Assembly: GCA_001899855.1 (NCBI GenBank)
Contig: MKWR01000011.1
Span: 62,001-126,000 of the forward strand
Direction: 5' to 3'
Origin: Lysobacterales bacterium 63-13
GTDB lineage: Bacteria; Pseudomonadota; Gammaproteobacteria; Xanthomonadales; Rhodanobacteraceae
DNA length: 64,000 nt
Shown: in pieces, positions 1 through 9,491 of the stretch
How positions within the stretch are numbered: position 1 is the first letter of the stretch
How the letters are laid out: each line of letters starts with the position of its first letter
Position numbers and translations under genes: made by a program
The notes under the pieces: model-generated
The model's input: the letters and a program-made list of their open reading frames with translations, nothing else
Told to the model about the DNA's origin: nothing
Database searches by the model: none

Positions 1-201
1 GGCAGCCGGATTGATTGGCGGGATGCGGCTGGGTCGCGGCACGTCATCAGGCACCACGATGTGCGTGTCGGGGGTATCGATGGCCTCGGCGAGCAGGGCA
101 AACGAGCCGATCACGGTGGCCCCGAGCAGGAACAGGATCAGCCACACCTCGGGCACCCGGAACCAGGGCATCGAGGGACTGTCGGGTGCGGAGGGGCTCA
201 T
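1..201 (-). CDS. FixH/CcoH-like small membrane protein (partial, runs off window start)
   Basis: Read from the minus strand: MSPSAPDSPSMPWFRVPEVWLILFLLGATVIGSFALLAEAIDTPDTH...; start overlaps ccoG stop by 4 nt (ATGA, 198-201); position downstream of ccoG. Confidence 0.55.
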   Translation of the reverse strand, partial: MSPSAPDSPSMPWFRVPEVWLILFLLGATVIGSFALLAEAIDTPDTHIVVPDDVPRPSRIPPINPAA

Positions 202-1670
202 GGCTTTTCCGGTGCGAAGAAGTGGGTCTTGCCGCGCGCGACGACGGCACCGTTGGCATCGAGGACCAGCACGGTAATCGGCTGGCGACCGCTGCTGGCG
301 CCGGCATCGGCGCGCAGGGTCAGTGGCAGCGAGAACACCTCGTTCGGTGCCAGGGTCACCGCCGGCTTGCCGATCATGCGCAAGGGCAGCTCGGTTTCCG
401 TGCGCAGGGAGAGGAGCATGTCGGCATCGGTCTTGTTGGCCAGCTTGACGTTGTAGCTGTTCTCGATCGAGCCCTGGCCCAGCGTGCGGAACAAGGCGTT
501 GCGATCATGCAGTACCTCGATGATGACGGCATCACGCGAACCCACCAGCCAGAGGAAGGCGGTGATGAACCCGGCGAGAACCGCGGCATAGATCAAGGTG
601 CGTGGACGCAGCAGGTGCTGCGGCTTGCCGACCAGGGCATTTTCCGTGGTGTAGCGGATCAGCCCGCGCGGATAGTGCATCTTGTCCATGACTTCGTCGC
701 AGGCATCGATGCAGGCGGCGCAGGCAATGCACTCGATCTGCAGGCCATCACGGATGTCGATGCCGGTCGGGCAGACCTGCACGCAGGCGAGGCAATCGAT
801 GCAATCGCCGAGGGGCCGGGAATCGCTGGCGGCGGACGCATCTGCCGTGGCCAGGGCCACGCTGGCGGCGAGGCCGGTTTGGCCATTGCCACTTCCGGCG
901 TCGGCCTTCACTCGTCGCCGATGCCCGCGCGGTTCGCCGCGCGCCACGTCGTAGCTGATGACCAAGGTGTCGCGATCGAACATCGCGCTCTGGAAGCGCG
1001 CATACGGGCACATGTATTTGCATACCTGCTCGCGCAGGTAGCCGGCATTGCCGTAGGTGGCGAAGCCATAGAAAAGGATCCAGAATCCCTCCCAGCCGCC
1101 GACCGAGCCCTGCATGAGGTTGCCACCAAGCTCGCGGATTGGCGTGAAGAAGCCGACGAAAGTGAAGCCGGTCCACAGCGAGAAGCTGACCCATGCCAGC
1201 TGCTTGGCCGACTTGCGCCAGAGCTTGTCGAACGACCACGGCATCTTGTCCAGGCGCATGCGCGCATTGCGCCCGCCTTCGATCTTGCGCTCCATCCACA
1301 GGAACACTTCGGTCCACACCGTCTGCGGACAGGCATAGCCGCACCACAGGCGGCCAGCCACGGCGGTGAAGAAGAACAGGCTCAGCGCGGCGATGATCAG
1401 GAGCAGGGTCAGCAGGTAGAAATCCTGCGGCCAGAAGGTCAGTCCGAAGACATGGAAGCGCCGCGCCGGCAGGTCGAACAAGACCAGCTGCTGGCCGCCG
1501 ATGTTGATCCACGGGAAAGCGTAGAACATGCCGAGCAACCAGAACACGGCCAGTGTGCGCCAACGCTGGAAGCGGCCGTCGATCTCGCGCGGGTAGACCT
1601 TCGGCTCCCTCGCGTAGAGGGAGTCGTTGCTGTCAACGACGGCAATGTCGATTTTCCTGCGCGGAGTCAT
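198..1670 (-). CDS. ccoG: Cytochrome c oxidase accessory protein CcoG (FixG/RdxA family, 4Fe-4S ferredoxin)
   Basis: ORF 198..1802; start MTPRRKIDIAVVD assigned; WCGYACPQTVWTEVFLWMER, CIDCLACVQVCPTGIDIRDGLQIECIACAACIDACDEVM motifs. Confidence 0.93.
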   Translation of the reverse strand: MTPRRKIDIAVVDSNDSLYAREPKVYPREIDGRFQRWRTLAVFWLLGMFYAFPWINIGGQQLVLFDLPARRFHVFGLTFWPQDFYLLTLLLIIAALSLFFFTAVAGRLWCGYACPQTVWTEVFLWMERKIEGGRNARMRLDKMPWSFDKLWRKSAKQLAWVSFSLWTGFTFVGFFTPIRELGGNLMQGSVGGWEGFWILFYGFATYGNAGYLREQVCKYMCPYARFQSAMFDRDTLVISYDVARGEPRGHRRRVKADAGSGNGQTGLAASVALATADASAASDSRPLGDCIDCLACVQVCPTGIDIRDGLQIECIACAACIDACDEVMDKMHYPRGLIRYTTENALVGKPQHLLRPRTLIYAAVLAGFITAFLWLVGSRDAVIIEVLHDRNALFRTLGQGSIENSYNVKLANKTDADMLLSLRTETELPLRMIGKPAVTLAPNEVFSLPLTLRADAGASSGRQPITVLVLDANGAVVARGKTHFFAPEKP

Positions 1671-1856
1671 TGGCTGGAGTGATGGACTGAAAGGTTTGCC
1701 ATGGATGTCGCTGTCGACGCGGGCGTATTCAAGTGCCGGTTCAGCAACTGCGACCCGTGGTCGCGGCCGGCGCACCGACTGCCCCGGCGGGCTGCCGTGC
1801 AATGCGGATCGCTCAGGCGATCCGCAGGAGCAACGGCCGATACGCGTGCCGCGCAG

Positions 1857-2174
1857 TCATCCACGTCCGTCTCGATGCGCCAGCGGCTGTCGCGGCGGTG
1901 CGATCAGCATGGCCGTGAACAGGCAGGCCGACAGCGTGCACAACCAGAACATGAAGAAGCCGATGGAATAGCCGGCCAGGCGGGTGATTTCGACATCGGG
2001 CCAGGTGATCGTCGCCAGCTCGACGGGATCGACGATGGCGAAGAACACGATCGTGGCCACGCCTGCGGCAAAGAACGACGGCCAGATCACCGCACCGAAA
2101 CGCCGGGCCATCGAGTCGCGCGGCGTTTCCCGGCTGGCATCCCCGACGCTGGCAGGCGACCGCGAGGTGCTCAT
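1857..2174 (-). CDS. Small membrane protein in the cbb3 oxidase operon
   Basis: 105-aa ORF with two hydrophobic segments, start overlaps ccoP stop by 4 nt, same orientation as the operon. Confidence 0.6.
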   Translation of the reverse strand: MSTSRSPASVGDASRETPRDSMARRFGAVIWPSFFAAGVATIVFFAIVDPVELATITWPDVEITRLAGYSIGFFMFWLCTLSACLFTAMLIAPPRQPLAHRDGRG

Positions 2175-3112
2175 CGAGCGCCTCCCGAACGTGCCGCGTC
2201 ATCGCGCTCGGATTCGGCCGAACTCTTGCCCTGGGCGAGGATCCACGCGGCGGCAAGGCGCGCACGATCCTCGCTGATCAGCGCGCCCCAGGCCGGCATG
2301 ACGCCGCTGGCACCATAGGTGATGGTGTTCTTGATGCCGGCGAGGTTGCCATTGCCGTGCAGCCAGATGTCGTCGGTCAGGTTGGGTGCGCCAAGGGCAT
2401 GATTGCCCTTGCCGTCGACGCCGTGGCAGGCGGCGCAGATGGCCTCGAATTTCGGCTTGCCGACGCTGGCCAGGCGCGCGTCGTGGGCAAGGCCGGACAG
2501 GCTCAAGGCATAGTTCGCCACTTCCTCGACGCCGTTGCCGGGCAAGGTCGCGACCATGGGCGGCATCAAGCCGTGGCGGCCGTTCATGATGCTGGCAAGC
2601 ACGGTTTCCGGCTCGCCGCCGTACAGCCAGTCGCCATCGACAAGGTTCGGGTAGCCGATGGCCCCGCGCGCATCCGAGCCGTGGCAGGCGGCGCAATTGT
2701 TGGCAAACACATTGCGGCCAACCTTGGTCGCGGCCGGGTTGTCGATCAAGTCGGCCAGCGGCTGGTTGCGGAAACCCGCAAACAGCGTTTCCAGCTTGGC
2801 GTTGGTCGCATCGAGCTCGGCCTGCACTTCCGCGCCGGAACTCCAGCCCAGGCTGCCCTTGAAGGTGCCGAGGCCCGGATACAGGGCCAGGTAGGCAAAG
2901 CCGAAAATGAAGGTGAGGATGAACAGGACGAACCACCAGCGCGGCAGCGGATTGTTCAACTCCTCGATGTCGCCGTCCCAGACATGGCCCATGGTTTCGG
3001 TGGCCGGTTTGTCGTTTTTCGGCTTGGCTGCGGTTGCCAGCAGCAGCCAGATCAGGCCGATCAGGTTGATCGCGGTGAGGGCGACGATATAGAAGTTCCA
3101 TCCGGCGCTCAT
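2171..3112 (-). CDS. ccoP: cbb3-type cytochrome c oxidase subunit III (di-heme CcoP)
   Basis: Two CXXCH sites (CAACHGSDARG, CAACHGVDGKG), N-terminal TM, operon context. Confidence 0.95.
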   Translation of the reverse strand: MSAGWNFYIVALTAINLIGLIWLLLATAAKPKNDKPATETMGHVWDGDIEELNNPLPRWWFVLFILTFIFGFAYLALYPGLGTFKGSLGWSSGAEVQAELDATNAKLETLFAGFRNQPLADLIDNPAATKVGRNVFANNCAACHGSDARGAIGYPNLVDGDWLYGGEPETVLASIMNGRHGLMPPMVATLPGNGVEEVANYALSLSGLAHDARLASVGKPKFEAICAACHGVDGKGNHALGAPNLTDDIWLHGNGNLAGIKNTITYGASGVMPAWGALISEDRARLAAAWILAQGKSSAESERDDAARSGGAR

Positions 3113-3261
3113 GGCTTGTCCTCCGCATATGGGCGGCTGTCGTCTTCAAGCGGGATATGCGCCGCTTCGCTGAAATCGGCGCGGCGGTGATTGCTCCAGG
3201 CCCAGGCCCAGAGGCCGAGGAAGGTCAGCATGAGGATGCTGGTGAGGGTGCCGGAAATCAT
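3109..3261 (-). CDS. ccoQ: cbb3-type cytochrome oxidase subunit CcoQ
   Basis: [41 protein letters not shown]...; short TM protein between ccoO and ccoP, overlapping both. Confidence 0.85.
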   Translation of the reverse strand: MISGTLTSILMLTFLGLWAWAWSNHRRADFSEAAHIPLEDDSRPYAEDKP

Positions 3262-3881
3262 GGCTGCGCCTCCGTGGTCGCATCGGGCGATTTCACGCCC
3301 AGCCCCTGCAGGTAGGCAATCAGCGCATCGAGTTCGGTCTGTCCGGTCAGGGCATCCTTGACCCCGGCAAAATCCGCATCGGTGTAGGGATGCCCCATCC
3401 AGGCCAGCGTGCGCATTTTCCTCTCGATCAGTTTCGGATCGAGCAGCGATGCGGTCAGCCACGGATAACCCGGCATGTTCGATTCCGGCACGACATCGCG
3501 CGGGTTCTTGAGGTGCACGCGGTGCCAGTCATCCGAATAGCGGCCACCGACCCGCGCCAGATCCGGCCCGGTGCGCTTGGAACCCCACAGGAACGGACGG
3601 TCATACACCGATTCGCCGGCCACCGAATAAGGCCCGTAGCGCTGGGTTTCGGAAGCCAGTGTGCGGATCATCTGCGAGTGGCAGCCGACGCAGCCTTCGC
3701 GGATGAAGATGTCGCGCCCGGCCAGTTGCAGCGGCGGATAGGGTTTCACGCCGGGTGCGGCGGTGATCGTCTGCGCCTGGAACATCAGCGGCACGATCTC
3801 GACCAGGCCGCCGACCGCGATCACCAGCACGATCAAGACCACCATCAGGCCGATGTTCTTCTCGATGATTTCATGTTTCAT
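3258..3881 (-). CDS. ccoO: cbb3-type cytochrome c oxidase subunit II (CcoO)
   Basis: [35 protein letters not shown]...[16 protein letters not shown]; mono-heme. Confidence 0.95.
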   Translation of the reverse strand: MKHEIIEKNIGLMVVLIVLVIAVGGLVEIVPLMFQAQTITAAPGVKPYPPLQLAGRDIFIREGCVGCHSQMIRTLASETQRYGPYSVAGESVYDRPFLWGSKRTGPDLARVGGRYSDDWHRVHLKNPRDVVPESNMPGYPWLTASLLDPKLIERKMRTLAWMGHPYTDADFAGVKDALTGQTELDALIAYLQGLGVKSPDATTEAQP

Positions 3882-3892
3882 CGGTCATCTCC

Positions 3893-5317
3893 TCAGGCGT
3901 GGGCCGGTACGGGAACGCGAACCAGGGGTGCCCCGGCACCCATCTGGCAGGTCTTGCGCACATTCCACGCCATGATCAGCATGCCGCTGAAGAAGAGGAT
4001 GCCGCCGACAAAACGGGTGACGTAATACGGGTAGGTCTGGCGCACCGATTCGATGAAGGTGTAGGTGAGCGTTCCATCGGGATTTGTCGCGCGCCACATC
4101 AGGCCCTGCATGACGCCGGCGATCCACATCGCCGTGATGTAGAGGACGATGCCGATGGTGGCGATCCAGAAGTGCGCATCGATGGCCTTGATCGAGTACA
4201 TGCGTTCGGCACCATAGAGCCTGGGCAGCATGCTGTAGATCGCGCCGATGGTGATGAAGGCGACCCAGCCCAGCGCGCCGGCGTGGACATGGCCGATGGT
4301 CCAGTCGGTGTAGTGCGAGAGGGCGTTGACGGTCTTGATCGACATCATCGGGCCTTCGAAGGTCGACATGCCGTAGAACGACAGCGAGACGATCATGAAC
4401 TTGAGGATCGGGTCGGTGCGCAATTTGTGCCAGGCGCCGGAGAGGGTCATCATGCCGTTGATCATGCCGCCCCAGCTTGGCGCGAGCAGGATCAGCGAAA
4501 ACACCATGCCGATCGATTGCGCCCAGTCCGGCAGCGCCGTGTAGTGCAGGTGATGCGGGCCGGCCCACATGTAGATCGAGATCAGCGCCCAGAAATGCAC
4601 GACCGACAGGCGATACGAATAAACCGGTCGCTGCGCCTGCTTGGGCACGTAGTAATACATGATGCCGAGGAAGCCTGCGGTGAGGAAGAAACCGACCGCG
4701 TTGTGCCCATACCACCACTGCACCATGGCATCGACGGCCCCTGAATAGACCGGATACGACTCGGTCCACGACACCGGTATCTGCAGGTTGTTGAAGATGT
4801 GCAGCACGGCGATGGTCAGGATGTAGGCACCAAAGAACCAGTTGGCGACGTAGATATGGCGGATGCGGCGGCGGGCGATGGTCATGAAGAAGACCACTGC
4901 ATAGGTCACCCAGACGGCCGTGATCAGCAGGTCGATCGGCCAGATCAGTTCGGCGTATTCATGGGATTGGCTCAGCCCCAGCGGCAGGGTAATCACGGCG
5001 GCGACGATGACCGCCTGCCAACCCCAGAAGGTGAATGCGGCCAGACGGTCGGAAAACAGCCGCACATGGCAGGTGCGCTGCACCACGTAATACGAGGTCG
5101 CGAACAGGCCGCTGCCGCCGAAGGCGAAGATCACTGCATTGGTGTGCAGTGGCCGCAAGCGCCCGTAACTGAGCCAGGCGATATCGAAATTCAGCGCCGG
5201 CCAGGCCAGCTGCGCGGCAATGACCAGCCCGACCAGCATGCCGATCACGCCCCAGAAGATCGTGGCCATGGTGAATTGGCGCACGACCTTGTCGTTGTAG
5301 GTTTCCACGGATTGCAT
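3893..5317 (-). CDS. ccoN: cbb3-type cytochrome c oxidase subunit I (CcoN)
   Basis: [31 protein letters not shown]... heme-copper oxidase subunit I motifs ([37 protein letters not shown]). Confidence 0.95.
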   Translation of the reverse strand: MQSVETYNDKVVRQFTMATIFWGVIGMLVGLVIAAQLAWPALNFDIAWLSYGRLRPLHTNAVIFAFGGSGLFATSYYVVQRTCHVRLFSDRLAAFTFWGWQAVIVAAVITLPLGLSQSHEYAELIWPIDLLITAVWVTYAVVFFMTIARRRIRHIYVANWFFGAYILTIAVLHIFNNLQIPVSWTESYPVYSGAVDAMVQWWYGHNAVGFFLTAGFLGIMYYYVPKQAQRPVYSYRLSVVHFWALISIYMWAGPHHLHYTALPDWAQSIGMVFSLILLAPSWGGMINGMMTLSGAWHKLRTDPILKFMIVSLSFYGMSTFEGPMMSIKTVNALSHYTDWTIGHVHAGALGWVAFITIGAIYSMLPRLYGAERMYSIKAIDAHFWIATIGIVLYITAMWIAGVMQGLMWRATNPDGTLTYTFIESVRQTYPYYVTRFVGGILFFSGMLIMAWNVRKTCQMGAGAPLVRVPVPAHA

Positions 5318-5344
5318 CGCCCTTCCTCGTTTTCGAGCCACTGG

Positions 5345-5350
5345 ATTCTC
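5345..5350 (-). promoter_or_regulatory. Possible -10 hexamer (GAGAAT) for ccoN, 22 nt from the FNR-like box
   Basis: Spacing fits class II FNR-dependent promoter geometry; sequence match is only partial. Confidence 0.35.
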
Positions 5351-5372
5351 GGCAGCCGCCAGGCCACAACGG

Positions 5373-5386
5373 TTGACATCGATCAA
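5373..5386. promoter_or_regulatory. FNR/Anr-type binding site (ccoN-proximal)
   Basis: TTGACATCGATCAA, close match to TTGAT-N4-ATCAA; 55 nt upstream of ccoN start. Confidence 0.7.
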
Positions 5387-5444
5387 ATTGTCGGCATTCT
5401 GCGACAGCTTGCCACGCCGCAGTGGCAACCGGTTTGAATCTGGC

Positions 5445-5458
5445 TTGACCGGCATCAA
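5445..5458. promoter_or_regulatory. FNR/Anr-type binding site (nirK-proximal)
   Basis: TTGACCGGCATCAA, close match to TTGAT-N4-ATCAA; about 67 nt upstream of nirK ATG. Confidence 0.65.
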
Positions 5459-5525
5459 GCGCGCATTGCATGCGCTCGCCCATCCTCCCGCCCCGTCATT
5501 ACAGTCATATAGACAAGAGGTTCAA

Positions 5526-7037
5526 ATGAGATTCGGAATTACCGGCATCGTGCTGTCCACCCTGCTGCTTGCGGCCTGCGCACCCGACAATACGGCCTCG
5601 GCGCCCAAGGGTTTGCAGGCAGCCGTCAACAACGATACCGGTGGCTCGGCCAAGGGCGATCTCGGTCCGCCGCAAGGCGAGCCCGTGCATGCCATCCTGA
5701 CCAGCCCGCCGGAAGTGCCGCCGGCAACCGGGCGCAGCGTACCGGCCAAGGTCATCGTCGAGCTCGAGGTACAGGAGAAGGAGCTGGAGATTTCCGAAGG
5801 CGCGCGCTACACCTTCTGGACCTTTGGCGGCACCGTGCCGGGCAGCTTCATCCGCGTGCGCCAGGGCGATACCGTCGAGTTCCACCTGAAGAACCATCCC
5901 GATTCGAAGATGCCGCACAACATCGACCTGCACGGCGTGACCGGGCCGGGTGGTGGTGCCGCTTCGAGCTTTACCGCGCCGGGCCACGAGTCGCAGTTCA
6001 CCTTCAAGGCGCTCAACCACGGCTTGTTCGTCTACCACTGCGCCACGGCGCCGGTCGGCATGCACATCGCCAACGGCATGTACGGATTGATCCTCGTCGA
6101 GCCGCCGGAAGGCCTGCCGCCGGTCGATCACGAGTTCTACGTCATGCAGGGTGATTTCTACACGGTCGGCAAGTACCGGCAGAAGGGCTTGCAGGCTTTC
6201 GACATGCAGAAGGCCATCGACGAGAACCCGACCTACGTGCTGTTCAACGGCTCCGAAGGCGCCCTGATCAACGAAAAGGCCTTGAAGGCGAAGACCGGCC
6301 AGACCATCCGCATGTACGTCGGCAATGGTGGCCCGAACCTCGTTTCCAGCTTCCACGTGATTGGCGAGATCTTTGATCGGGTCTGGTACGAAGGCGGCAC
6401 GCATTACCAGGAAAACGTGCAGACCACGCTGATTCCATCCGGTGGCGCGATGATGGCCGACTTCCGCGTCGAGGTGCCGGGCAGCTATGTGCTGGTCGAC
6501 CATTCGATCTTCCGCGCCTTCAACAAGGGTGCGCTGGCCATCCTCAAGGTCGATGGCGAAGAGAACAAGGCGATCTATTCGGGCAAGGAAGTCGATTCGG
6601 TCTATCTCGGCGACAAGGCCGCCAATCTCGCATCGGTCGGCGAAGCGCGCAGTGCCGAGGTCAGCGGCAACCTGACCCTCGAACAGCAGATCGCCGCCGG
6701 CAAGGCGCACTTCAACGGCACCTGTTCGGTCTGCCACCAGGACAATGGTGCCGGCATCCCCGGCATCTTCCCGCCGCTGGCGAAGTCCGACTTCATCGCC
6801 AAGGATCCGGAGCAGGCGATCCATATCGTCCTCAATGGCCTGGCCGGCAAGATCACCGTCAACGGCAAGGAATACGATTCGGTGATGCCGCCGATGAGCC
6901 AGCTCAACAACGACGAGGTCGCCAACATCCTGACCTATGTCTTCAACAGCTGGGGCAACAAGGATGGCCGTGTCAGCGCCGATCAGGTGGCCAAGATCCG
7001 CGCCGAAACCCCGCGTGCCGAAGGCGCGGCGCACTGA
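5526..7037 (+). CDS. nirK: Copper-containing nitrite reductase NirK with C-terminal cytochrome c domain, predicted lipoprotein
   Basis: Cupredoxin motifs [43 protein letters not shown]-terminal CSVCH heme site; lipobox LLAAC near N-terminus. Confidence 0.94.
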   Translation: MRFGITGIVLSTLLLAACAPDNTASAPKGLQAAVNNDTGGSAKGDLGPPQGEPVHAILTSPPEVPPATGRSVPAKVIVELEVQEKELEISEGARYTFWTFGGTVPGSFIRVRQGDTVEFHLKNHPDSKMPHNIDLHGVTGPGGGAASSFTAPGHESQFTFKALNHGLFVYHCATAPVGMHIANGMYGLILVEPPEGLPPVDHEFYVMQGDFYTVGKYRQKGLQAFDMQKAIDENPTYVLFNGSEGALINEKALKAKTGQTIRMYVGNGGPNLVSSFHVIGEIFDRVWYEGGTHYQENVQTTLIPSGGAMMADFRVEVPGSYVLVDHSIFRAFNKGALAILKVDGEENKAIYSGKEVDSVYLGDKAANLASVGEARSAEVSGNLTLEQQIAAGKAHFNGTCSVCHQDNGAGIPGIFPPLAKSDFIAKDPEQAIHIVLNGLAGKITVNGKEYDSVMPPMSQLNNDEVANILTYVFNSWGNKDGRVSADQVAKIRAETPRAEGAAH

Positions 7038-7042
7038 CGCCG

Positions 7043-7831
7043 ATGACCCGCCGCCTGTCCATCCGGCTTGGCATCACCCTGGCACTGGCCGGGGTGATGC
7101 CGCTGCACGCCGCCGACTACGTCGACATCCCTGCCGGTGCGTTCCAGTCGGTGCTGCCTGGTGGCGAGGACAAGTTGCGCGCTGTCGACGTCGCCGCCAT
7201 GCGCATGCGCAGCGAACCGGTGAGCAATGCGGAATTCCTCGCCTTCGCCAAGGCAAACCCCGAATGGCGGCGCGACAAGGTCGCCTCGGTGTTCGCCGAG
7301 GCGCGCTACCTCGACCACTGGCCGGCCGCGGATGCAATCACGGCCGAACAGGCACGCCAGGCCGTGGTCAAGGTCAGCTGGTTTGCCGCGCAGGCGTATT
7401 GCGAGAGCGAGAACGCGCGCCTGCCAAGCTGGTACGAATGGGAATACGTCGCCGCCGCCGACGCCACGCGGCGTGATGCCCGCGCCGATCCGGAGTGGCG
7501 CAACCGCATTCTTTCCTGGTACTCGCAGGCTTCCGGCGGTACGCCGGGAACGATCGGCGGCGAGGCCAATGCCTATGGCGTGCGCGACCTGCACGGACTG
7601 GTCTGGGAGTGGGTCGATGATTTCAATGCGCTGATGGTCAGTGCCGACAATCGCGAACAGGGCGATCCCGAGCGCCTCAAGTTCTGCGGTGCCGGCGCGC
7701 TGTCCATGCAGGATCGCGACAACTACGCCATCCTCATGCGCATCGCCATGCTGTCATCGCTGCAAGGTGCCGATGTCACCGGCAACGTCGGTTTCCGTTG
7801 CGTGCGCCCGATTGCCGGAGCAGGCCCATGA
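7043..7831 (+). CDS. nirV: Formylglycine-generating enzyme-family protein (NirV-like)
   Basis: FGE-sulfatase fold signatures: PVSNAEFLAF, VSWFAAQAYCESENARLPSWYEWEYVAA, LHGLVWEWVDD, VGFRCVR; directly downstream of nirK. Confidence 0.8.
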   Translation: MTRRLSIRLGITLALAGVMPLHAADYVDIPAGAFQSVLPGGEDKLRAVDVAAMRMRSEPVSNAEFLAFAKANPEWRRDKVASVFAEARYLDHWPAADAITAEQARQAVVKVSWFAAQAYCESENARLPSWYEWEYVAAADATRRDARADPEWRNRILSWYSQASGGTPGTIGGEANAYGVRDLHGLVWEWVDDFNALMVSADNREQGDPERLKFCGAGALSMQDRDNYAILMRIAMLSSLQGADVTGNVGFRCVRPIAGAGP

Positions 7832-8412
7832 ATCACTGCATCCGCCTCGTGCTGTTTCTCTCCGGCCTGTTTTGCCTGGCGCTGTGCGCGCAGGCGGCGC
7901 GCGCGGATGAGCTGCCGGGCGATTCCGTCTACCACCTGCATGTGCCCCTGCTTGACCAGGATGCCCAATCGGTGGATTTCGCCAGCCTGCGCGGAAAGCC
8001 GCGCCTGGTGACGATGTTCTACGCATCGTGTCCGTACATGTGCCCGCTGATCATCGACACCGCGCGCATGAGCGAACGCGCACTCGATGCCGGGGAACGT
8101 GCGAAGTTGTCCGTGCTGATGGTCAGCTTCGATGCCAGGCGCGATGATCCGGCCGCGCTCAAGGCGCTTGCCGCAAAGCGCAGCATCGATACCGGGCGCT
8201 GGCGCCTGACCGGCACCGATGCCGCCAATGTGCGCAAGATTGCCGCGGTTCTCGGCATCCAGTACCGGCCGCTGGACGATGGCGAGTTCAGCCATACCAG
8301 CGTGCTGATCCTGCTCGATGCAGAAGGCCGCATTGCCGCGCGCAGTGAAATCATGGGCAAGGTGGACCCCGATTTCATCGCCGCCATCAAGCGGGTGCTC
8401 GACAAGCCCTGA
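7828..8412 (+). CDS. SCO1/SenC family copper chaperone/thioredoxin-like protein
   Basis: LRGKPRLVTMFYASCPYMCPLIIDTARM (CXXXC); TFSHTS-like histidine region (FSHTSVLILLDAEG); overlaps upstream stop (ATGA). Confidence 0.88.
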   Translation: MNHCIRLVLFLSGLFCLALCAQAARADELPGDSVYHLHVPLLDQDAQSVDFASLRGKPRLVTMFYASCPYMCPLIIDTARMSERALDAGERAKLSVLMVSFDARRDDPAALKALAAKRSIDTGRWRLTGTDAANVRKIAAVLGIQYRPLDDGEFSHTSVLILLDAEGRIAARSEIMGKVDPDFIAAIKRVLDKP

Positions 8413-8579
8413 AGCAAGGCAGCGCCTGAGTTCTGCCACCTGCTGCGCGCACATGCCACGGCACATTGCGGACATGCGGGTTCGCAGGAATCCGCCATCC
8501 TGCGTATCATTCACCCCCGGTGCGCGAGGTCATGGGATCTCGCGACAAAGCTGAAACGCGCCGCTATGGCGTGATCCCG

Positions 8580-9347
8580 ATGGTGGCAATGAGCAGCAGC
8601 AAACGCATAGGTCGATTCGCGTTGCAGGATCCGGGCGAAGGCGATGGCGATGCCGTGCATTTCTGCTCGACCTGCGCCTTCGGCGAAATCTGCCTGCCCG
8701 GCGGCTACGACAAGCAGACCCTGCAGGAACTGCATTTCCTGGTCGAGCATGTCGGTCCGTTCCACGCCGGCGACCACATTTTCCGCACCGGCGAGAAATT
8801 CGAATCGATCTTCGCGGTTCGTGCCGGCACGGTGAAGACTTCGCTGATCGACGAGGAAGGCCGTGAGCAAGTCCTCGGCTTCCACCTGCCGGGCGAGATG
8901 GTCGGCCTCAACGCGATCCATCCGGCCCGCTATCCCTGCGATGCGATCGCCCTCGACACCGTGTACTTGTGCCGCTTCTCGTTCCCGGCGCTGGCCGTGC
9001 TGGCCACGCGCATATCCGGCATCCAGCAGCAGTTGTTCCGACTGCTCAGCGCCGACATCGGCAAGGCGGCGTTGCTGGCCGGCGACTACAACGCCAACGA
9101 GCGCATGGCCGCGTTCCTCATCGTGCTTGCCGATCGCTATGCGGCGCGCGGATTCTCGGCGACCAGTTTCCGCTTGAGCATGCCGCGTGGCGATATCGCC
9201 AACCACCTGCGCCTGGCTGCGGAAACGGTCAGTCGCGTGCTGCGGCGCTTCCAGGACCAGGGCCTGATCCGCGTCGAGGAACGCGACATCGAGCTGCTCC
9301 AGCCCGGCCAGCTACGCCAGCTCGCGCGCTGCATCCTGCATGGTTGA
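8580..9347 (+). CDS. Crp/Fnr family transcriptional regulator, FNR/Anr type with [4Fe-4S] cysteine motif
   Basis: FCSTCAFGEICLPGG (C-X2-C-X5-C as in FNR), later Cys in YPCDAIAL, HTH FRLSMPRGDIANHLRLAAETVSRVLRRFQDQGLI. Confidence 0.92.
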   Translation: MVAMSSSKRIGRFALQDPGEGDGDAVHFCSTCAFGEICLPGGYDKQTLQELHFLVEHVGPFHAGDHIFRTGEKFESIFAVRAGTVKTSLIDEEGREQVLGFHLPGEMVGLNAIHPARYPCDAIALDTVYLCRFSFPALAVLATRISGIQQQLFRLLSADIGKAALLAGDYNANERMAAFLIVLADRYAARGFSATSFRLSMPRGDIANHLRLAAETVSRVLRRFQDQGLIRVEERDIELLQPGQLRQLARCILHG

Positions 9348-9352
9348 AGTGC

Positions 9353-9485
9353 CGGGAATGGGGAATGGGGAATAGGGAATCGGCCAAGCGGTGAGCGGGA
9401 AGCCGCGGTCGCGAGGCGGGATCCACCGTCCTGCGCGAACTGCTTTTACCTATTCCCGATTCCCGATTCCCCATTCCCGATTCCC
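9353..9485. repeat. Inverted arrays of GGGAAT-type hexa/heptamer repeats between convergent genes
   Basis: Left arm gggaatggggaatggggaatagggaatcgg (9353-9383); right arm tattcccgattcccgattccccattcccgattccc (9450-9485), approximately reverse complementary. Confidence 0.85.
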
Positions 9486-9491
9486 AGCACC

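Noticed and set aside
15-1682. 555-aa plus-strand ORF opposite ccoG
   Set aside because: Antisense shadow ORF in high-GC DNA; composition is Ala/Arg/Gly/His-rich and no family motifs, while the opposite strand is clearly ccoG.
5505-7034. 509-aa minus-strand ORF opposite nirK
   Set aside because: Shadow ORF; nirK is unambiguous on the plus strand.
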